In this document: positions 39,908 to 49,165 of the stretch, piece after piece
Numbering within the stretch: the first letter of the stretch is position 1
Layout of the letters: each line of letters starts with the position of its first letter
NCBI RefSeq assembly: GCF_035481675.1
Contig: NZ_JAYJJW010000001.1
Span: 1,302,001 to 1,366,000 of the forward strand
Origin: Alteriqipengyuania_B sp035481675
Lineage (GTDB): Bacteria > Pseudomonadota > Alphaproteobacteria > Sphingomonadales > Sphingomonadaceae
Direction: 5' to 3'
Length of the DNA: 64,000 nt
Program-made: the position numbers and the translations under genes
The notes under the pieces: generated by a model
The model's input: the letters and a program-made list of their open reading frames with translations, nothing else
Told to the model about the DNA's origin: nothing
Databases searched by the model: none

Positions 39908-39935
39908 AAAGGGCCCCGCCGTAGCGGAGCCCTTT
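39908..39935 (-). terminator. Terminator of the TonB-dependent receptor gene
   Basis: On the minus strand AAAGGGC and GCCCTTT flank an inner GC stem (CCGC / GCGG) with one C-A mismatch between the two parts; the 3' side continues into TTTTTCGTTC. It lies 26 bases after the receptor stop. Confidence 0.88.
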
Positions 39936-39960
39936 CGTTATTCGGCAGTAGCGCTTCAGC

Positions 39961-42639
39961 CTACCACTTGTAGCGCAGGGCCACGCCGTAGGTGCGCGGC
40001 GGGCTGGTGTAGCCGGAGATCGAGCCCGACTGGGCGACCGAGTCGAAGATCGTCGAGATGTAGCGATCGTCGAGGAGGTTGCGGCCCCACACCTGCAGCG
40101 AAATGCCGTTTTCCATCGCCCAGGTGATCGACGCGTCGAGCTGGTTCACTTCGCGGGTGAACGGCGCGGCGGCATCGAACGCCGTCTGGTAGTTCGGCGA
40201 GCCATCGGGGTTGGTGGTGATGAAGCCCGGCAGGCCGTCCGCGATCTGCGTTTCGCTGGCGTAGTAGTAGCCGACGTTGAAGATCAGGTCGTCCGCGCCG
40301 AGTTCGGCGATGTAGTTGGCACCTGCCTGCAGCACCCATTCCGGGATACCGGCCGGGGCACGGCCCGAAGCGTCGCCGAACGCGGAGTTCGGGAAGCTGT
40401 CGTAGATGGGATCGAGATAAGTTGCCGCAAAGGTCAGCGACAATGCATCGATCGGGTTGAAACTGGTTTCCAGCTCGACACCGAAGGTCGACTGCTCACC
40501 GGCGTTGGCCAGCGCGAAGCCGGTGCCGGTGAAGATGTTGGACTGGAAGCCTTCGATCGTCTGGTCGAACACGGCCAGGTTTGCGCTGAAGCGGTCCAGG
40601 TTCAGCTTGGCGCCGAATTCCATCACCTTGGCTTCTTCCGGCCCTGCAAAGCGGCTGCCGTAGCTCTGGTTGACGCGGTCGATGCCGGCCGCTTCGATGG
40701 CGGCACGATCGCTCAGCAGCGGACGGCTGTCACGCGACAGGTTGATCGAGCTCGCCTTGAAGCCGGTGGCATAGCTTGCGTAGATGTTGAGGTCCGGCGA
40801 CACGTCGTAGGCGAGGCGGATGGTGTAGGAGAAGTTGTCGTCCTCCGTCTTGCCATCCTCGACCGCGTTGGGGACGTTGAGGAACGGCGGCGAGAACTGC
40901 AGCGCCCGCAGGCCGCCCAGCGGATTGGCGGCCGGATTGTTGGCATTGGCCTGCGCAAACAGCAGGAACTGCTGGTAGATCGGCGCCGTCGTCGGGCTGG
41001 TCGCGAAAGCGAACACCCCCGCCGGATCGTTCACGTTGACGCCCGCCTGGGCCAGCGCACCGCCAAGCAGCAGCTGCTGGCGGAATGGGGCGTAAGCCGG
41101 GTTGTCGAGGTCGAGGCCTGCAAACACGTCAGTCGAAACCACGTCGGTGGTGAAGGTCTTCTCGTCGGTGGTCCAGTTGCCGCCCAGCGTCAGCGTCAGA
41201 CCATCGATCAGCTCGTAATCGAACTGACCGAAGATCGAGAACGCCTGGTTGTCGAGCGTGTAAGTCTCGTCCAGCCCGGTACCGCTGCGGAAGAACTGGC
41301 CGATATAGCGGCCGGGCGCGCCCTCAAGCGCACCGAAAGTGCCTTCCAGTGCCGGTACATTCAGCGCGCCGCCGGTAGCACCCTGAACCAGCAGGTTGGC
41401 ATAGGGACGGAAATCGTCGCCGTAGGACAGCACGTTGTCCTGATCGATGCTCTCGTCGAAATAGTACGCCCCTATCAGCAGGCTGCCGCGATCGCCGATC
41501 AACGCGTTGGCGCGCACTTCCTGGGTGAAAGTGTCGATGTTCAGGTCCTGGCTCAGCTCGCCGATCAGGTCGGCACTGGTGAAGTCCGCATCCTGGTTCG
41601 TTACCGCATCGGAATTGCGGTAGGCGGTGATCGAGGTCAGCGTGACCGGGCCGAGATCGTAGTCGATCTGGCCGGAGAAGCCGTAATTCTTGATCAGGTT
41701 GGTCGAAGGGAAGTTCGTGTAGATCTGGTCGGCGAACGGGTCTGCCGGATCGTTCACGTTACCGCCCACGGCGCGGACGGCCTGGGTGGCGGCGGACTGC
41801 TGCAGGTTCACGACGCCGCAGCACACTTCGTCGATCACGTCGTAATCGGCGATCAGGCGGAAGGTAAGGTCGGCGGTCGGCTCCCACAGGGCCTGACCGC
41901 GAACGAAGGCGCGCATGCGCTCGTTCGATTCGACGCCCGTGTTCAGGTCTTCGAGATAGCCGTCGCGGCGGTTGACGCCGGCAGCCAGGCTCAGCGCCGC
42001 GGTGTCACTGATGCCGCTGGTGGCATAGCCCTTCACGACCAGCGCGTTGTAGTTGCCGTAGCTGACTTCCAGCGTACCTTCGGGCAGGAACTGCGGCTCG
42101 CGCGTGACGATGGAGATCACGCCGGCGGAAGCGTTCTTGCCGAACAGAGTCGACTGCGGGCCGCGCAGGACCTCGACACGCTGCACGTCGGGCAGGTCGT
42201 TGATCTGGCTGGCGGTGCGGCTGCGATAGACGCCGTCCACGAACACGCCGACCGACGGCTCGATGCCGGCGTTGTTGGCGCCGTTGCCGAAGCCGCGGAT
42301 GATGAAGTTGGTGTTGGCCGAGCTCTGCAGCTGGTTGACGCGCAGCGACGGCACCACGGTCTGCAGGTCGTTGAGGTCGCGGATGGCTGCACGCTCGAGC
42401 GTTTCGGCACCGGTCACGGACACGGCGACCGGGATTTCCTGCAGCGTCTGTTCGCGCTTGGTCGCGGTAACGACGATCTCGTTGCCGACGGCGAATTCCT
42501 CTTCGGCCGGGAATTCGTCACCGTCCTGGTTGACGGGGTTGGCCGCGGCCTGCGCATGGGCGGCGGCGGGAAGGATCAGGCCCAGCCCGGCGACACCGGC
42601 GAGCATGGCGGCACGGCGGCCGATATAAGAAACTTTCAA
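39961..42639 (-). CDS. TonB-dependent outer-membrane receptor
   Basis: An 892-residue receptor. After a signal peptide (ending AHAQ), the TonB-box region leads to a plug with EIVVTATKREQTLQEIPVAV, RGFGNGAN, VFVDGVYRSR and VEVLRGPQSTLFGKN. A long beta-barrel follows and ends in a terminal aromatic (RYKW). The form is the common sphingomonad TonB receptor; ligand unknown. It stands alone, with a 260-base upstream region shared with typA. Confidence 0.92.
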   Translation of the reverse strand: MKVSYIGRRAAMLAGVAGLGLILPAAAHAQAAANPVNQDGDEFPAEEEFAVGNEIVVTATKREQTLQEIPVAVSVTGAETLERAAIRDLNDLQTVVPSLRVNQLQSSANTNFIIRGFGNGANNAGIEPSVGVFVDGVYRSRTASQINDLPDVQRVEVLRGPQSTLFGKNASAGVISIVTREPQFLPEGTLEVSYGNYNALVVKGYATSGISDTAALSLAAGVNRRDGYLEDLNTGVESNERMRAFVRGQALWEPTADLTFRLIADYDVIDEVCCGVVNLQQSAATQAVRAVGGNVNDPADPFADQIYTNFPSTNLIKNYGFSGQIDYDLGPVTLTSITAYRNSDAVTNQDADFTSADLIGELSQDLNIDTFTQEVRANALIGDRGSLLIGAYYFDESIDQDNVLSYGDDFRPYANLLVQGATGGALNVPALEGTFGALEGAPGRYIGQFFRSGTGLDETYTLDNQAFSIFGQFDYELIDGLTLTLGGNWTTDEKTFTTDVVSTDVFAGLDLDNPAYAPFRQQLLLGGALAQAGVNVNDPAGVFAFATSPTTAPIYQQFLLFAQANANNPAANPLGGLRALQFSPPFLNVPNAVEDGKTEDDNFSYTIRLAYDVSPDLNIYASYATGFKASSINLSRDSRPLLSDRAAIEAAGIDRVNQSYGSRFAGPEEAKVMEFGAKLNLDRFSANLAVFDQTIEGFQSNIFTGTGFALANAGEQSTFGVELETSFNPIDALSLTFAATYLDPIYDSFPNSAFGDASGRAPAGIPEWVLQAGANYIAELGADDLIFNVGYYYASETQIADGLPGFITTNPDGSPNYQTAFDAAAPFTREVNQLDASITWAMENGISLQVWGRNLLDDRYISTIFDSVAQSGSISGYTSPPRTYGVALRYKW

Positions 42640-42899
42640 TGGAAACTCCTCTCACTCCAACGGCGGTTTTTCGTTGTCCTGGGGAGAAACACCGCCGCTC
42701 TGGTCGCGCGGATACGCGTTCGACCTGAATCCCTCAAGCGGATTAAGTCCTTAGCGTTCCGCCTTGCGCACTAAATTGCCCAGCATGTGTCCACGGCGAC
42801 ACACGGCTTGCTGCAATGCGGCATATCGTCTAGGGGCGCTGCGACCGGGCCGGGCGCGCCAAGCGCCGCGGCCTTTTCCTTTACTATCGGACCAATCGC

Positions 42900-44741
42900 A
42901 TGACCGCCCCCCGGCCCCTTCGCAATATCGCCATCATCGCCCACGTCGACCACGGTAAGACCACGCTGGTCGACCAGCTGTTCCGCCAGTCCGGCACCTT
43001 CCGCGAGAACCAGCGGGTGGACGAACGGGCGATGGATTCCGGCGATCTCGAAAAAGAACGCGGCATCACCATCCTGGCGAAATGCACCAGCGTGGAATGG
43101 GAAGGTGCCGACGGCAACACCACCCGCATCAACATCGTCGACACGCCGGGCCACGCCGACTTCGGCGCCGAGGTGGAGCGGATCCTGAGCATGGTCGACG
43201 GCGTCATCCTGCTGGTCGACAGCGCGGAAGGCGCGATGCCGCAGACCAAGTTCGTCACCGGCAAGGCGCTGGCGCTGGGCCTGAAGCCCATCGTGGTCGT
43301 CAACAAGATCGACCGCCCAGACGGCCGGCCGCAGGAAGTGCTCGACGAAGTGTTCGACCTCTTCGCCAGCCTCGACGCCAACGACGAGCAGCTCGACTTC
43401 CCCAGCCTCTTCGCCAGCGGGCGCGACGGCTATGCCAGCGACGACGAGAATGCACGCGACGGTACGCTCGCCCCGCTGTTCGAGCTGATCACCAGCCACG
43501 TGCCCGCCCCCGGCCTCGACGTCGACGGCAAGTTCAGCTTCCTTGCCACCCTGCTCGACCGCGACAATTTCATGGGCCGCGTGCTGACCGGCCGCGTCCA
43601 GTCCGGCAGGATCAACATCAACGACCCGATCCACGCGATCGACATGGACGGCAACGTCGTGGAAGTGGGCCGCGCGACCAAGCTGATGAGCTTCGACGGG
43701 CTGGAGCGCGTGCCGGTGGAAAGCGCGCAGGCCGGCGACATCATCGCGATGGCCGGGCTGGAAAAGGCCACCGTCGCGAACACCATCGCCGATCCTTCGG
43801 TGAAGGAACCGATCGCCGCGCAGCCGATCGACCCGCCGACGCTGGCGATGCGCTTTTCGGTCAACGACAGCCCTTATGCCGGGCGCGAGGGGACCAAGGT
43901 TACCAGCCGCATGATCCGCGACCGCCTCTTGCGCGAAGCGGAAATTAACGTCGCCATCCGCGTGACCGAAAGTGCGGACAAGGACAGCTTCGAAGTCGCC
44001 GGTCGCGGCGAACTGCAGCTGGGCGTGCTGATCGAAACGATGCGCCGCGAGGGCTTCGAACTCGGCATTTCACGCCCGCGCGTGCTGTTCCGCGAAGAGA
44101 ACGGCCAGCGGCTCGAGCCGTACGAAACCGTCGTCATCGACGTGGATGACGAACATTCTGGCACGGTCGTGGAGAAGATGCAGCGCCGCAAGGCGGAGCT
44201 CACCGAAATGCGCCCGTCGGGACAGGGCAAGACCCGCATCACCTTTTCCGCCCCGTCGCGCGGCCTCATCGGCTACCACGGCGAATTCCTGTCGGATACG
44301 CGCGGCACGGGCATCATGAACCGCCTGTTCGAGAAGTACGATGCCCACAAGGGCCCGATCGAAGGCCGCCAGAACGGCGTGCTGCTGTCGAACGCCACGG
44401 GCGAGGCGACGTCCTATGCCCTGTTCGCCCTGGAAGACCGCGGCGAGATGTTCATCGGCGGCGGCGCCAAGATCTACGAAGGCATGATCATCGGCGAAAA
44501 CGCCAAGCCGCAGGATCTCGAAGTCAATCCGCTGAAATCGAAGCAGCTGACCAACTTCCGCTCCACCGGCAAGGATGACGCGATCAAGCTGACCCCGCCC
44601 CGGCTTATGACGCTGGAGCAGGCCATCGCCTATATCGACGACGACGAGATGGTCGAAGTCACGCCGACCACGATCCGCCTGCGCAAGGCGATCCTGGACC
44701 CGCATGAGCGCAAGAAAGCGAAGCGCAAGGACGAGGCCTGA
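42900..44741 (+). CDS. typA: Translational GTPase TypA/BipA
   Basis: A 613-residue ribosome-associated GTPase: G1 AHVDHGKTTL, switch II DTPGHADFG, NKID, domain II, then EF-G-like domains and the TypA-specific C-terminus (ENAKPQDLEVNPLKSKQLTNFRS). It helps ribosome assembly at low temperature and in stress. The ATG at 42900 begins MTAPRPLRNIAIIAHVDHGK. Confidence 0.98.
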   Translation: MTAPRPLRNIAIIAHVDHGKTTLVDQLFRQSGTFRENQRVDERAMDSGDLEKERGITILAKCTSVEWEGADGNTTRINIVDTPGHADFGAEVERILSMVDGVILLVDSAEGAMPQTKFVTGKALALGLKPIVVVNKIDRPDGRPQEVLDEVFDLFASLDANDEQLDFPSLFASGRDGYASDDENARDGTLAPLFELITSHVPAPGLDVDGKFSFLATLLDRDNFMGRVLTGRVQSGRININDPIHAIDMDGNVVEVGRATKLMSFDGLERVPVESAQAGDIIAMAGLEKATVANTIADPSVKEPIAAQPIDPPTLAMRFSVNDSPYAGREGTKVTSRMIRDRLLREAEINVAIRVTESADKDSFEVAGRGELQLGVLIETMRREGFELGISRPRVLFREENGQRLEPYETVVIDVDDEHSGTVVEKMQRRKAELTEMRPSGQGKTRITFSAPSRGLIGYHGEFLSDTRGTGIMNRLFEKYDAHKGPIEGRQNGVLLSNATGEATSYALFALEDRGEMFIGGGAKIYEGMIIGENAKPQDLEVNPLKSKQLTNFRSTGKDDAIKLTPPRLMTLEQAIAYIDDDEMVEVTPTTIRLRKAILDPHERKKAKRKDEA

Positions 44742-44861
44742 TCGCGGCGCAGCCTGACTTTCGCGCGGCGCGGAAGTTCGGCTGGCCGTTGGATGCGCTG
44801 ACGCCGCACTCCCCCGCGTCAGGCTTCAGGCTTATTGCGTCGAAACTATGCCGGCTTTCGC

Positions 44862-45614
44862 TCAGGCGGCTAGGGTGAGCTCTGCCAGCACGAGGGCCGC
44901 GTAGATCGCCGCACCGCCCAGGAACGGCAGGAAATAGCTCTCGCGCTCCTGAGGCAACTCTTCCTTCAGAACCACCAGCACGATGGCTCCGCCGACGAAC
45001 GCGAACAGGCCGCCGATGGCGATGTCGGGCAATTCCACCACCAGCCCCAGCGCCCAGCCGCCCAGTGTTGCAGCCGCCAAGACCCATCGACCGCGCACGT
45101 CGTAAAGCTCGGGATGATCGGAGCGCGCGCCGTAATCTGCGGTGAGCAGGTGCAGGATCATCGCCGCAAAGAACAGGGCGAGGCCGATCGCACTGCCGTC
45201 CTCGCGGTGGTTGAGCAAGTAGGCGATGATGGCGATGAGGGTGGAAGATGCCGCGATGTGCAGCCAGAAAATCCCGTGCGCGGGCCGGTCGCGCCCTTCT
45301 TCCGCCCGGCGGTCTCCACGCGACACGCTGAGCGCGCGCTCCAGCCCGTAGAACAGCACCAGCCCGCCCAGTGCCAGCGTGTAGACCCAGCCTTCCGCGA
45401 CTGCAGTGCGCCAGCCGATGGCCCTTTCGAATGTCACGGCATGGGCGGCGAGTTCGGGTAGGATGTGGAGGAAGACATACGCCACCGCCACTCCGCCCGC
45501 GAAACTGAGCCAGCGGCTGCGCGGCGTACGATGAAGCTGGCGCAGCCGCCCGATGAACACGTGCACGGCGCAAAAGGCGAGCGCCATGAGGCCGGTGACG
45601 AAGGGCGCGGTCAT
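44862..45614 (-). CDS. ZIP-like membrane protein, function unknown
   Basis: A 250-residue inner-membrane protein with about seven hydrophobic spans. The early motif SFAGGVAVAYVFLHILPELAAH resembles the H-x-x-PE metal site of ZIP transporters. The later halves of the ZIP site are less clear, and a central acidic/basic loop (RGDRRAEEGRDRPAH) is present. It may be a divergent ZIP relative or an unrelated membrane protein. Confidence 0.6.
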   Translation of the reverse strand: MTAPFVTGLMALAFCAVHVFIGRLRQLHRTPRSRWLSFAGGVAVAYVFLHILPELAAHAVTFERAIGWRTAVAEGWVYTLALGGLVLFYGLERALSVSRGDRRAEEGRDRPAHGIFWLHIAASSTLIAIIAYLLNHREDGSAIGLALFFAAMILHLLTADYGARSDHPELYDVRGRWVLAAATLGGWALGLVVELPDIAIGGLFAFVGGAIVLVVLKEELPQERESYFLPFLGGAAIYAALVLAELTLAA

Positions 45615-45658
45615 GACCGCGCCCTAGACCCTGGCCCGATATGCGGCAACCGGGGCGC

Positions 45659-46636
45659 TCAGTTGCCCGCGTGCAGCCTCACGAAGCTGGCCATCGCCTC
45701 GGCAACGCCCGTCGTCAGAGGCAAATCCGGATCGGTATAGGTCGCAGCCGCGGCGGCAGGATCGTTGCCCGCCGCATCCTTCAAAGCGTGGGTAGCAAAG
45801 GGCAGGATCAGGCTGTGCGCGTCGGGCCGCGCGGTGCGCAGGGCGTGCCAGTCTTCCAGCGTGATCTGGCTGTCCTTCTCGCCATAGACGAGCAGCATCG
45901 GCGTGCCCGGAATGGCGGCCGCGGCTTCTGCCGGATCGGTCCGGAACAGGTTGCCGAGGAAGGGGTGGACTGGCGGCGGCAGGACGCCGCGGACCGCAGC
46001 GGGCATTTCGGCCAGCGGCACCGTCTCGCCCGCCTCGATCCGGTCGAACATCGCGCGGATCTGGTCCATCGATCCGGCGAACACGGGGCTTGCGCCCAAT
46101 TGCGCCTCCAGCGTCGTGCGCAGCGGGCGGCCCGGCGCGGCGAGGAGCACCAGGCCGCACACATCGGCGCCCCCGGCCCTCGCCGCAAGCAGCGCGACCA
46201 GCCCGCCTTCGCTATGGCCCGCGATGGTGACGCAAGACACGCCGGTTTCCGCCTTGATCACCGAAACCCAGCTCAGCACGTCGCCGGCATAGTCCGCCAA
46301 TGTCACTGCATTGGGATCGGCGGTGGCAGAGGCGCTGGAGAACATGCCGCGCTTATCGATCCGCACGCTGGCGATGCCTTGCTGCTCCAGCCCCTCGGCG
46401 AGCAGGCTCAGCGTGGCGGCGCGCACGCCCATCGGGTTATTGCCGTCGCGGTCGGTCGGGCCGCTGCCGGGGATGATCAGCACCACCGGCTGCGATCCGT
46501 CGCGCGCGCCGGTGAACATGCCGCCGAGCATCCCCTCCCCGGCCGGGGCGGAAATTTCCGTTCCAATTTCCTGGGCGAAAGCGGGCGCGGCTATGGCTAG
46601 GAGAGCCGCGGCGGCGGTGGAGGCGAGGATGCGCAT
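45659..46636 (-). CDS. Secreted alpha/beta hydrolase
   Basis: A 325-residue exported hydrolase with signal peptide (ending PAFAQ). PGSGPTDRDGNNP forms the oxyanion/lid segment, GHSEGGLVALLAA the nucleophile elbow (Ser), YGEKDSQI the acid region and ATHALKD the catalytic His. The substrate is unknown. It starts four bases after the SdpI-like stop and is part of the same minus-strand unit. Confidence 0.85.
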   Translation of the reverse strand: MRILASTAAAALLAIAAPAFAQEIGTEISAPAGEGMLGGMFTGARDGSQPVVLIIPGSGPTDRDGNNPMGVRAATLSLLAEGLEQQGIASVRIDKRGMFSSASATADPNAVTLADYAGDVLSWVSVIKAETGVSCVTIAGHSEGGLVALLAARAGGADVCGLVLLAAPGRPLRTTLEAQLGASPVFAGSMDQIRAMFDRIEAGETVPLAEMPAAVRGVLPPPVHPFLGNLFRTDPAEAAAAIPGTPMLLVYGEKDSQITLEDWHALRTARPDAHSLILPFATHALKDAAGNDPAAAAATYTDPDLPLTTGVAEAMASFVRLHAGN

Positions 46637-46640
46637 AGGA

Positions 46641-47324
46641 TCAGTCCTTCCTGTCGCCGGTGTTGGAGTGGGCGCGCTTCGCCTGCTCCCAGAGCCACCA
46701 GCTGTAGAGATACGGTATGAATGCCGCCGCCAGCACGGTCCCCAGCACGACCCAGGTCGTGAGTTCCGGGGACACCGGCAGCAGCGCCACGATGCAGATC
46801 GCGATGCCGGCCAGCAGCATCAGCTTGCCGCCGAGCCGGTGCGTCGCGATCCAGTTGTCGGTGTCGAGAATGGCCCACGGCGTACGGATTCCGACGAAGA
46901 AGCCGGGCCGGCTCTTGGGCAAGGCATTGCCGAGCACCACCAGCAGCAGCCCCACCCCCAGCATGACGATGTTGACCGGCAGCTCCACGCCCCAGGCAGG
47001 CAGGCCTACGGCGGCGGAGATGATCGTAAAAAGCCCCATCATGCCGATCCAGCTGGCGCGCAGCACCGGGGCGGAACCTTCCAACCGGTCCTGCAAGGGC
47101 TCGATGCGCGGGATGAGGAGGAACAGCAGGGACACGCCGACCAGCAGCATCGGCGGAAACAGCAGCGCTTCGAGCGCGGGGCTGAAGCTGTCCGGCTCCC
47201 CCGCCGCGTTCCAGTGCGTCGGCAGCATGGCATCGGCAGGCAGGCGCTCGGCTGTCAGGACGGCGAAGCCTGTCAGGGCCGCAGCCAGCACCAGTGCTGC
47301 AATAAATAGGCGTTTCGTGTTCAC
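46641..47324 (-). CDS. SdpI-like membrane protein (DUF1648/SdpI)
   Basis: A 227-residue protein with about six hydrophobic spans. An N-terminal DUF1648 segment (LPTHWNAAGEPDSFSP) and a C-terminal SdpI part (RPGFFVGIRTPWAILDTDNWIATHRLGG) are present. In Bacillus SdpI is the immunity protein against the SdpC toxin and sequesters the SdpR repressor. Here it overlaps an SdpR-like gene by four bases, but no SdpC toxin is visible. Confidence 0.88.
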   Translation of the reverse strand: MNTKRLFIAALVLAAALTGFAVLTAERLPADAMLPTHWNAAGEPDSFSPALEALLFPPMLLVGVSLLFLLIPRIEPLQDRLEGSAPVLRASWIGMMGLFTIISAAVGLPAWGVELPVNIVMLGVGLLLVVLGNALPKSRPGFFVGIRTPWAILDTDNWIATHRLGGKLMLLAGIAICIVALLPVSPELTTWVVLGTVLAAAFIPYLYSWWLWEQAKRAHSNTGDRKD

Positions 47325-47620
47325 GACTGTTTCCCCTCCGGATCGGTGTCCCGCGTGGCCCCGTCCATGCCCATGCGGCCCATGAAGCCCATCAACGCCT
47401 CTTCCAGCGTGGACATGTTGAGCGTGTATATGATCGACCCGCCCTGCTGCTCGCCGCGGATCAGCCCGGCCTCTCGCAGTTTGGCGAAATGGCCGGACAT
47501 GGTCGGCTTCGACACGTCGAAATGATCCGCCAAATCGCCCGCCGAACGGCCGCCGCCCTTCAGCAACTCGAGCACTTCGCGACGGATCGGGTGCGACAAG
47601 GCGTCGAAAACAGAGGCCAT
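47321..47620 (-). CDS. ArsR/SdpR-family transcriptional repressor
   Basis: A 99-residue winged-helix protein: VFDALSHPIRREVLELLKGGGRSAGDLADHFDVSKPTMSGHFAKL is an ArsR-type DNA-binding domain without an obvious metal-binding cysteine pair. Its stop overlaps the SdpI-like start. Autorepression with sequestration by the membrane partner is the model from Bacillus and would fit here. Confidence 0.9.
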   Translation of the reverse strand: MASVFDALSHPIRREVLELLKGGGRSAGDLADHFDVSKPTMSGHFAKLREAGLIRGEQQGGSIIYTLNMSTLEEALMGFMGRMGMDGATRDTDPEGKQS

Positions 47621-47777
47621 TAGCTATTTAGGCAATAGGCTAAATGGCTTCGTAGGTCAACCTTGGCTGTGCTTCGTCGCGTGCCGCCCTCCGCTGGACC
47701 CGTCGTTCAGCGCGGGGCAAGGCGCACGCGCCATGAGCAGCGCCCGCTCATCAGCACACATGCAAAAGGATCGTATC

Positions 47778-48371
47778 ATGAGGAATCTTCTCGCCACCGT
47801 CGCCATCGCTGCGGCCTTCACCGCAGCTCCTGCCATGGCGCAGGAAGGCGGCCTCTATGTCGGCGTGCTCGCCGGTTACGAAGGGATCGACGTCGATTCC
47901 GCCGACGGCGCCGTCTCCGCCGATGCGGATTCCAGCGTCTACGGCGCGACGATCGGTTACGACCTCTCGCTCGGCAACGCCTTCGTCGGGGTCGAGGGCG
48001 AGATCGCCAAGAGCGACAGTACCGCCACCTTCCCGGACAGCTTCGGCGCCGCGCGCGAGAGCCTGTCGAGCGATGCGCAGTATTACGTCGGCGCCCGTGT
48101 CGGCGTGGCCCTGACGCCCGGCATCGCGGCCTATGGCAAGATCGGCTACACCTCGATCGACGTAAACGCCTTCACCGAATCCGGCTCGCTGGCAGAGCTC
48201 GAAGAGAACGCCAGCGGCCTGCGCTACGGCGCGGGCGTGCAGGTTGCCCTGCCCGGCCCGCTCGAAGCGCGCGTCGAGTATCGCCGCAGCGAATACGACG
48301 CGGTCGACGGCACCGATTTCGGCGATGCCGCCAGCGACCAGCTCGTCGCCGGGATTGGCCTGCGCTTCTGA
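47778..48371 (+). CDS. OmpA-like outer-membrane beta-barrel protein, copy 1
   Basis: A 197-residue porin-family barrel: signal peptide (ending AMAQ), about eight amphipathic strands (GGLYVGVLAGYEGID, YYVGARVGVALTPGIAAYGKIGY), terminal aromatic LRF. The ATG at 47778 (AAAAGGA eight bases upstream) was chosen over the frame open from 47733. It is followed by a similar barrel gene; the pair looks like a duplication. Confidence 0.9.
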   Translation: MRNLLATVAIAAAFTAAPAMAQEGGLYVGVLAGYEGIDVDSADGAVSADADSSVYGATIGYDLSLGNAFVGVEGEIAKSDSTATFPDSFGAARESLSSDAQYYVGARVGVALTPGIAAYGKIGYTSIDVNAFTESGSLAELEENASGLRYGAGVQVALPGPLEARVEYRRSEYDAVDGTDFGDAASDQLVAGIGLRF

Positions 48372-48379
48372 ACTGAAAC

Positions 48380-48425
48380 GGCAGCACCGGCCAGCGGTTC
48401 ATTCCCGCGCAAGCCCGGTGCTGCC
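48380..48425 (+). terminator. Stem-loop after the first barrel gene
   Basis: An 11-bp stem (GGCAGCACCGG / CCGGTGCTGCC) with a 24-base loop directly follows the stop of copy 1. No T-run follows; it may act as an mRNA 3' stabiliser or weak terminator. Confidence 0.45.
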
Positions 48426-48431
48426 ACGCCT

Positions 48432-48460
48432 CTCATCGCCGCCCGCGTGGCGGCGATGAG
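48432..48460 (+). promoter_or_regulatory. 12-bp perfect hairpin abutting the ribosome site of the second barrel gene
   Basis: CTCATCGCCGCC-CGCGT-GGCGGCGATGAG. The 3' arm ends immediately before GGAG, the probable ribosome site of the gene starting at 48473, and a short T-rich run (ATTTT) follows. It could end the upstream transcript, or affect translation of the downstream gene. Confidence 0.6.
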
Positions 48461-48472
48461 GGAGCATTTTGC

Positions 48473-49084
48473 ATGAAGTACCGCTATTTCGCAGCCGCCG
48501 CCGTGGCCGCTGCTTTCGCCAGCCCCGCTGCCGCGCAGGTCGTCCCCAGCGGCGGCCCCTACATCGGCGTGATCGCCGGGGTGGACGAGGTCACCGTCGA
48601 CGATGGCTTTACCGAGGATGACGCCAGCGACATCGTTTACGGCGCGGTGGTCGGCTACGATGTCGCCTTCGCGTCCGCCTTCGTGGGCATCGAGGGCGAA
48701 ATCGCCCAGTCCGAAGCCGGCGCCCAGATCCTCGACTTCGCCGAAGACGGTGACAGCCTCGCAGTGAAATCCAACGTCGATTACTACGTCGGCGCCCGGG
48801 CCGGTTTCTCGGTTCTCCCGCGCGTTCGCGCCTACGGCAAGCTCGGCTACAGCTGGACGGGTTTCGAAGCGACCTATGACGATGGCGACGTGGTCATCAT
48901 CGACGACCGCCAGGTCGAAGGCCTGCGTTACGGCGCGGGCGTGGAAGTCGACCTGCCGTTCGACGTGGCGCTGCGCGGCGAATACCGCCGGACCGACTAT
49001 GGCGACCTCGAAGTGTTCGGCGCGGAAACAGGGGCGGAGGCCGACCGCGGCCAGTTCGTCGTCGGTGCCTTGCTGAAATTCTAG
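48473..49084 (+). CDS. OmpA-like outer-membrane beta-barrel protein, copy 2
   Basis: A 203-residue porin-family barrel closely parallel to copy 1 (GPYIGVIAGVDEVT, AFVGIEGEIAQSE, YYVGARAGFSVLPRVRAYGKLGY, LKF at the end). The signal peptide ends AAAQ. GGAG lies nine bases before the ATG, with the hairpin 48432-48460 directly adjacent. A strong terminator follows. Confidence 0.9.
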   Translation: MKYRYFAAAAVAAAFASPAAAQVVPSGGPYIGVIAGVDEVTVDDGFTEDDASDIVYGAVVGYDVAFASAFVGIEGEIAQSEAGAQILDFAEDGDSLAVKSNVDYYVGARAGFSVLPRVRAYGKLGYSWTGFEATYDDGDVVIIDDRQVEGLRYGAGVEVDLPFDVALRGEYRRTDYGDLEVFGAETGAEADRGQFVVGALLKF

Positions 49085-49093
49085 TCCACTCGG

Positions 49094-49132
49094 AGGCCCG
49101 GCAGCGCACCGACCGTGCGCCGCCGGGCCTTT
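49094..49132 (+). terminator. Terminator of the barrel gene pair
   Basis: AGGCCCGGC and GCCGGGCCT flank an inner stem GCGCAC / GTGCGC with one A-C mismatch between; TTT follows. It lies 10 bases after the stop of copy 2. Confidence 0.85.
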
Positions 49133-49165
49133 GCCTCGCGCGATTGCGGCGCTAGAGGCGCAGCG

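Noticed and set aside
44752..44824. Inverted repeat GCCTGAC / GTCAGGC between typA and the ZIP-like gene as a terminator
   Set aside because: The arms are short and 59 bases apart with no T-run; too weak to report.
46641..47620. A complete Sdp toxin-immunity cassette
   Set aside because: Only SdpI-like and SdpR-like genes are present; no SdpC-like toxin or SdpAB processing genes are found nearby.
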